DNA from: JANWXD01 sp035575135
Lineage (GTDB): Bacteria > Acidobacteriota > Terriglobia > Bryobacterales > Bryobacteraceae
DNA: 64,000 bases
Assembly (NCBI GenBank): GCA_035575135.1
Contig: DATLYE010000023.1
Location: 1 to 64,000, forward strand
Reading direction: 5' to 3'
Of the stretch, positions 60,190-64,000 are shown piece after piece. Numbering within the stretch: the stretch's first letter is position 1; each line of letters begins with the position of its first letter. The notes under the pieces were generated by a model that saw nothing but the letters and a program-made list of their open reading frames with translations, made no database searches and had not been told where the DNA came from. Both the position numbers and the translations under genes were made by a program.

Positions 60190-61059
60190 TCAAGCCGGCC
60201 CGCCCTCCGAGATCGCCAGCAGTTCCTCGACGGCGCGGAGAACTTGGGGTAACGTGACGGATTCCACCGGCAGGCCGGGCGCTGGGGGGCTGACCACGCG
60301 AATGGTCCGCCCGCGCGGGGCCCAGACCCGCGGGTCCGTAGGGCCGAAGATGGCCACCACCGGCACGCCGGCGGCCGCCGCCAGATGCGTGATGCCCGAG
60401 TCATTGCCGATGTAGATCCGGGCCGTTGCCAGCCAGCAGGCGAGCTCATAAAGATTCTCTAGGTGAACCGTCTCTGCGCGCCAGGCGCCGGTGGAGACCG
60501 TCCAGTTTTCGTTGGGTCCAGCGCACCAGCGAACCGGCATGCGGGCCTGGAGCTGACGCGCCAGTTCGCGAAACCATGCCAGAGGCCAGTTCTTCTTTGG
60601 GCTCCCGGAAAACGGATGGATCACGGCAAAGTTTTGCGGGCTCCGTGGACAGTCAATACGCGGTATGGCCTCGACGTGGCATTCCGAGAGCGTCCGGGCC
60701 TGCGCGAGAAAGAAGTCCGCGGCGTGTGTTGTACCGCCTGGGGGCAAGGCCGGGAAGAATACAAAGGGGAGCTTCGCCACCGCCTCCCGAAATTCCGGCC
60801 GCCCCGTGCCGTACCAGGACACGATGGAGTCGAAACGGCAAAGACGCTCCCAGACCCCCTGCGGCGGTTCGACCCCCGGTATGCCCACCAGATCCAGTCC
60901 CGTGGCGGCGATCGAGCCGACGCGGTCCGCACAGCGGATGAGCGGAAGGACTTCGGAAGCAGCCCAGACCTCCGTGTAAGCCGCTCGCAGGCACTCCAGC
61001 GCCGGCAGAGACAGAATCACATCTCCGATCGCTCCCGGACGGATGATCAGGCGGCGCAC
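60190..61059 (-). CDS. Glycosyltransferase family 9 (heptosyltransferase-like)
   Basis: GT9 enzymes add heptose to lipopolysaccharide inner core. The 289-residue product has the GT9 features RLIIRPGAIGDVILSLPALE, HPFSGSPKKNWPL and YIGNDSGITHLAAAAGVPVV. It is shorter than the usual 330-350 residues. The start is GTG at 61059. It is in a run of envelope genes; sugar donor and acceptor are unknown. Confidence 0.88.
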   Translation of the reverse strand: MRRLIIRPGAIGDVILSLPALECLRAAYTEVWAASEVLPLIRCADRVGSIAATGLDLVGIPGVEPPQGVWERLCRFDSIVSWYGTGRPEFREAVAKLPFVFFPALPPGGTTHAADFFLAQARTLSECHVEAIPRIDCPRSPQNFAVIHPFSGSPKKNWPLAWFRELARQLQARMPVRWCAGPNENWTVSTGAWRAETVHLENLYELACWLATARIYIGNDSGITHLAAAAGVPVVAIFGPTDPRVWAPRGRTIRVVSPPAPGLPVESVTLPQVLRAVEELLAISEGGPA

Positions 61060-61135
61060 CGTTGTTGCGGCGGTCCGGCGGCCTTCGCGGGTGGCACGAT
61101 TCGCGCCGGTGGCGCCGTTCCGGTCGCTCCCCGGC

Positions 61136-61642
61136 TTACGGGTGCACCGTGAAGGGGACTCGGATCTCGGCGGTATTGGGAGGCAGGCACGCCGTGTCGT
61201 TGCAGGCCTGATAGCGCAGTCTTCCGGTCATCTGGCCCGGGCCGAGAGGCGCCGAAGCGGGCACGCGAAAACGCACCGTGATGGTAAAGCTGCCCTGGAA
61301 GACCGACAACGGCTTCGGCGAGAAGGCGAACTTTTCCAATTTCGGTTTCGGGTACAGGGTCTCGACGGGTTCGAGAGCCCCCGACTTCCAGGACAGGCGC
61401 AGAGGAATCAAGTACGGCTCTGCCGGCGTATGGCTGTTGACGTGATAGCCTTGGCGGACTTCGACCGTGATCGTAGCAGCGGTGAGCTCGCCCCGCCCGG
61501 CGCGGACCGCCGCTGGAGAACGGACCTTGAGCACCGCATCATTCTGCGCGGAACCGAGCAGCGGCCACAGCAGGAGCAGCAGGCCGGCGGCCCGATTGCT
61601 TGTCCTGCGCCAGAAGTTCTTCGATCTCTCGTTCGTAAACAC
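61136..61642 (-). CDS. DsbD-like N-terminal domain protein, secreted
   Basis: The 168-residue product has a signal peptide (RRTSNRAAGLLLLLWPLLG) and a domain matching the periplasmic N domain of DsbD, the disulfide reductase. The two redox cysteines are C147 and C152 in YQACNDTACLPP. No membrane or thioredoxin domain follows, so it may receive electrons from the TlpA-like protein encoded upstream. Its start (GTG 61642) overlaps the tlpA-like gene by 104 bases, which is unusually long; a later start would cut the signal peptide. Confidence 0.8.
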   Translation of the reverse strand: MFTNERSKNFWRRTSNRAAGLLLLLWPLLGSAQNDAVLKVRSPAAVRAGRGELTAATITVEVRQGYHVNSHTPAEPYLIPLRLSWKSGALEPVETLYPKPKLEKFAFSPKPLSVFQGSFTITVRFRVPASAPLGPGQMTGRLRYQACNDTACLPPNTAEIRVPFTVHP

Positions 61643-62162
61643 TCTTGCTCACCAATCCCACGTGGACGGAAGCGATTTTCCCCTGGCGGTCAATCAGGAA
61701 ACTTGTCGGCAGCGAACTGACGCCTCCATAAAGATCGGCCACCGTTTCGTCCCCGAGCAGGATCCGGTAGTTCACCTTCAGCGCCGCGACAAAGGGCTTG
61801 ATGACGTCCCAGCCTTCCTCGTCCATGGAGATGCCGAGCACCACCAGGCCGCGCTCGCGGTGTTGCTGCTGGAATTCGTTGAACCAGGGAATCTCGAACT
61901 TGCACGGCCCGCACCAGGTGGCCCAGAAGTTCAACAGCACGACCTTGCCGCGGTAGTCCGACAGGCGCACGATCTTTCCGTCGCCGTCGCGGAGCGCAAA
62001 ATCCGGTGCGGGCTTTCGCTCCGCCGGCGGCTTGAGGGAACTCGACGAAGCCGTGGCCTTGTTTTCTGCAGGTGCGCACCCCGCCAGAAGCAGCGAGGCG
62101 ACGGCGAGGGCTCCAACCGCGTAACTCACCAGGGATGCCAAGCAGTTCTCCTTTCCGAACAT
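61539..62162 (-). CDS. TlpA-like thioredoxin lipoprotein
   Basis: The 207-residue product has a lipoprotein signal (LLLAGC, C29) and a TlpA/ResA-type thioredoxin domain with the active site WATWCGPCK (C84, C87), LGISMDEEGW and SLPTSFLID. Start is ambiguous: ATG 62162 overlaps the upstream stop in TAATG and gives a Lys in the signal; TTG 62141 has a much stronger AAGGAG site and lies just downstream of a TATAAT box. Likely role: disulfide reduction in the periplasm. Confidence 0.85.
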   Translation of the reverse strand: MFGKENCLASLVSYAVGALAVASLLLAGCAPAENKATASSSSLKPPAERKPAPDFALRDGDGKIVRLSDYRGKVVLLNFWATWCGPCKFEIPWFNEFQQQHRERGLVVLGISMDEEGWDVIKPFVAALKVNYRILLGDETVADLYGGVSSLPTSFLIDRQGKIASVHVGLVSKSVYEREIEELLAQDKQSGRRPAAPAVAAARFRAE

Positions 62163-62166
62163 TATA
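62161..62166 (-). promoter_or_regulatory. Possible -10 box before the tlpA-like gene
   Basis: TATAAT on the - strand (62166-62161), overlapping the HExxH stop and the possible ATG 62162. No matching -35 box at 17 bases. If used, translation would begin at the TTG at 62141. Confidence 0.35.
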
Positions 62167-62839
62167 CCGGGATGCGGTCCTCCAACCCCGCCTCGCGCAG
62201 CCATCTGCGCCGCCGGGCGCGGCTCACCGCGTCCAGGGTGAATTCCGCGTGAGCTCGCACGCCGGCGAAGCGCCACGCGCCGGTGTCGCAAAAACTCTCG
62301 CAAATGTATTCGCGCCAGCGGCGGGTGCGGTCACGCACGTCGGGCGGCTGGAGCCGGTTTTTACGCAGCTGGGCCGACCACCCCAGCTCGCCGCGGGCGC
62401 CCCGGCGGATCTCGCGGGCCACGAGCTCTTCAAAAGAACGCCTCCGGGTGTTCCCAAGGCGAACCCACGTAAAGTGAAAGATTTCGTGAATCAAAATCCG
62501 TGCCAGCTCCGAAGGCCGGCTGACAAGGCTGGAGTCCAGGACCAGCTCCCGCCTTCGAAGGAACGCGCCGGCGTGCACCGCCACCCCCTGCTTCCGTCCG
62601 GAGAGGAGTCGCCCCCGGAATGCAGTGAGACCGGGACAAAAGCGGAGGCGAATCGGGTCACCTACGGGCGGGGGCAGGCGGCCGAAGACACTCCTCAGAA
62701 CCGCTTGCGGTATGACGTCACCCGGGCCGCGGAGCAGAGTAGCCCAGGCGCGCGCAGGATCTACTGCGGCGCAACGGACTGGAAGAACCCCTCGTTTTCG
62801 ATCTTGATTTCGATGCTTTTTTGGGTCGCTTGCACCCAT
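62162..62839 (-). CDS. Hypothetical protein with HExxH metallopeptidase-like motif
   Basis: The 225-residue product has HEIFH (residues 118-122) within ARILIHEIFHFTWVRL, and E181 in YICESFCDTGAW about 59 residues later, a possible third zinc ligand. No signal peptide or membrane segment is obvious. The family is not recognised. The ATG at 62839 lies 79 bases inside the ppiC-like gene; no later ATG, GTG or TTG is well placed. It ends overlapping the tlpA-like ATG in TAATG. Confidence 0.6.
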   Translation of the reverse strand: MGASDPKKHRNQDRKRGVLPVRCAAVDPARAWATLLRGPGDVIPQAVLRSVFGRLPPPVGDPIRLRFCPGLTAFRGRLLSGRKQGVAVHAGAFLRRRELVLDSSLVSRPSELARILIHEIFHFTWVRLGNTRRRSFEELVAREIRRGARGELGWSAQLRKNRLQPPDVRDRTRRWREYICESFCDTGAWRFAGVRAHAEFTLDAVSRARRRRWLREAGLEDRIPV

Positions 62840-63654
62840 TCGGCAAACTTCTGCTGGCGTAGCTGGTCCGTGATCTGCTGGCGGACCTCCTCGAACGGCG
62901 GCTCGCGCAATTCTTCCAAACGGAACAGGTAATAGCCGTTGGGCTGCCGCACGGGGTCGCTGACTTGCCCGGGCTTTAGGGCGAAGACCGCGGATTTGAC
63001 CTCTTCCGGCAGGTTGTCCGAGCGGCGGATCACGCCAAAGTCACCGCCCTTTTCCCGCGAAACCGCGTCGCCGGAGTGCTGCTTGACCAGTTCCACAAAG
63101 TCTGCACCGGAGCGGATCTGCTTGAGCAGCTCCTCCGCCTTGGCTCGGGCCTGGCTCTCCGTAGGCGTTTGGGCCTGAGCCTCGCCCTCCGGAGCCGGCT
63201 GAGAGCTGAAGGGCAGGTACAGCACCTTGACGCGAGCCTGGGTGTAGGCGTCTTTGTGCGTCTCGTAATACTTGCGCGCTTCCTCCAAAGATACCGTGAT
63301 CTGGTTCTGCGCCTCGGTGAGCTGCGCTTGCGCCATGGCGAGCATGCGGTTGTATTCCAGCTGTTCCCGGAGCGGGCTCCGCTCGTGCAGCCGGTTTTTT
63401 TCCGCCATTTCCGCCAGGCGGCGGAGTAAGCCGTACTGCTGGAGGAATTGTGCCGAGCTGCGCAAGGCTTGCTGCCGTGTGGCCGGGGAAACGGCGCGAA
63501 ACACCACCTCCAGATCGGAAACCGTAACCTTGCGGCCGTCTACAATCGCCACCACGGCGTCCGGCTGGAGGGGCTTGCCGGCAGGAGCCTGGGCCCCGGG
63601 CTGGGCAAAGCCGATCACTGCCGTCATGACTGCCGGCACATGCCGCCATCGCAT
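62761..63654 (-). CDS. PpiC/SurA-type peptidylprolyl isomerase
   Basis: The 297-residue product is a parvulin-type foldase for exported proteins. It has a short signal segment (MRWRHVPAVMTAVIGFAQ), an N-terminal chaperone helix region (PATRQQALRSSAQFLQQYGL) and one parvulin domain near residues 140-255 (HSGDAVSREKGGDFGVIRRS; SDPVRQPNGYYLFRLEEL). ATG 63654 has its own promoter at 63689-63717. It is the first gene of the - strand run down to 57873. Confidence 0.88.
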   Translation of the reverse strand: MRWRHVPAVMTAVIGFAQPGAQAPAGKPLQPDAVVAIVDGRKVTVSDLEVVFRAVSPATRQQALRSSAQFLQQYGLLRRLAEMAEKNRLHERSPLREQLEYNRMLAMAQAQLTEAQNQITVSLEEARKYYETHKDAYTQARVKVLYLPFSSQPAPEGEAQAQTPTESQARAKAEELLKQIRSGADFVELVKQHSGDAVSREKGGDFGVIRRSDNLPEEVKSAVFALKPGQVSDPVRQPNGYYLFRLEELREPPFEEVRQQITDQLRQQKFAEWVQATQKSIEIKIENEGFFQSVAPQ

Positions 63655-63688
63655 ACGGTTGAGGATCCTTTCTCGGAGAGTTTCTCTG

Positions 63689-63717
63689 ATTCTAGCATCC
63701 GCGCGCTCACCTGCGAA
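63689..63717 (-). promoter_or_regulatory. Promoter of the ppiC-led gene run
   Basis: On the - strand TTCGCA (63717-63712), 17 bases, then TAGAAT (63694-63689), about 40 bases before the ATG. Confidence 0.5.
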
Positions 63718-63731
63718 GCCCCGGATTGGCG

Positions 63732-63737
63732 TATACT
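63732..63737 (+). promoter_or_regulatory. Possible -10 box for the E1-alpha gene
   Basis: TATACT (63732-63737) lies 41 bases before the ATG at 63779; no clear -35 box is seen at 16-18 bases. Confidence 0.35.
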
Positions 63738-63778
63738 ACTGCCTTTGGAACCAAGGCCGTCCGATGCGGAGGTCCGCC

Positions 63779-64000
63779 ATGGCTGCGCCACGACCGGTCG
63801 AACTCCCTTCCGCCGTCCTGGAGCTGGCTGAGCGCTCGGATCCGAACGCGGAACTGGGGCTGCGCTTCTTCTACTACATGTCCCTGATGCGGGAAGTGGA
63901 GGAGCGCATCGAGCGTAAGCTTTACCGTCAAGGCAAGATCGTCGGCGGCGTATATGTGGGCCGGGGCCAGGAGGCCATCCCGGTGGGCGTCGGTTTGACC
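63779..64000 (+). CDS. Pyruvate/2-oxoacid dehydrogenase E1 alpha subunit, 5' part
   Basis: The window ends 74 codons into this gene. The visible N terminus (LGLRFFYYMSLMREVEERIE; GKIVGGVYVGRGQEAIPVGV) matches thiamine-diphosphate-dependent E1 alpha subunits of pyruvate, branched-chain or acetoin dehydrogenases; which one cannot be told from this part. ATG 63779 follows GGAGG. The gene is divergent from the ppiC-like gene, 124 bases apart. Confidence 0.88.
   Translation, partial: MAAPRPVELPSAVLELAERSDPNAELGLRFFYYMSLMREVEERIERKLYRQGKIVGGVYVGRGQEAIPVGVGLT

Overview
The window is about 64 kb of GC-rich DNA (I estimate mid-60s % G+C by eye). It most likely comes from the chromosome of a member of the Acidobacteriota, probably the Solibacter/Bryobacter side of the phylum. 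This is inferred from gene content: a tuf-rpmG-trnW-secE-nusG-rplKAJL-rpoBC cluster, five large TonB-dependent receptors (four of them Oar-like proteins of about 1,045-1,209 residues with an N-terminal carboxypeptidase-regulatory-like domain), secreted Gfo/Idh/MocA oxidoreductases, a DUF6807 protein and many surface or periplasmic enzymes. No rRNA, CRISPR array, prophage or transposase gene was found. The only tRNA is tRNA-Trp(CCA).

1-13564 is the informational core: the 3' part of tuf, then rpmG, trnW, secE, nusG, rplK, rplA, rplJ, rplL, rpoB and rpoC, all on the + strand. RpoB carries a cysteine-rich insert of about 64 residues that looks like two zinc ribbons. 13592-24232 holds a DUF6282-type hydrolase coupled to a TPR metallopeptidase, a divergent epimerase/enolase-superfamily pair, and two TonB receptors in tandem (one FecA-like, one Oar-like).

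24269-31293 (- strand) reads as one four-gene operon behind a single good promoter: Oar-like receptor, DUF6807 protein, Tat-exported Gfo/Idh/MocA oxidoreductase and amidohydrolase. 31460-33997 holds a Tat-exported enolase-superfamily protein, rsmE and, divergently, ruvA.

33994-47044 is the most interesting part: a putative ligand-controlled uptake locus. A ROK-family repressor gene is followed by a secreted toroid-type enzyme. Divergent from it are two tandem paralogous receptors of equal length (1,209 aa each) and a sulfatase-fold lipoprotein that lacks the usual formylglycine cysteine. A long perfect palindrome with the same 21-bp core occurs twice here, once just downstream of the predicted ROK promoter and once between the two receptor genes, which points to a small dedicated regulon.

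47132-57843 holds a short direct-repeat patch, malQ, a stand-alone nuoB, an ECF sigma / HEAT-repeat anti-sigma / DUF4097 / PDZ operon, another Gfo/Idh/MocA oxidoreductase, a methyltransferase, a LytS-type histidine kinase and ribA. 57873-63654 (- strand) is a run of closely packed or overlapping genes for envelope and redox functions (PpiC-type isomerase, an HExxH protein, TlpA-like thioredoxin, DsbD-like N domain, GT9 glycosyltransferase, 2-hydroxyacid dehydrogenase, GH29 fucosidase). The window ends inside a pyruvate/branched-chain dehydrogenase E1-alpha gene.
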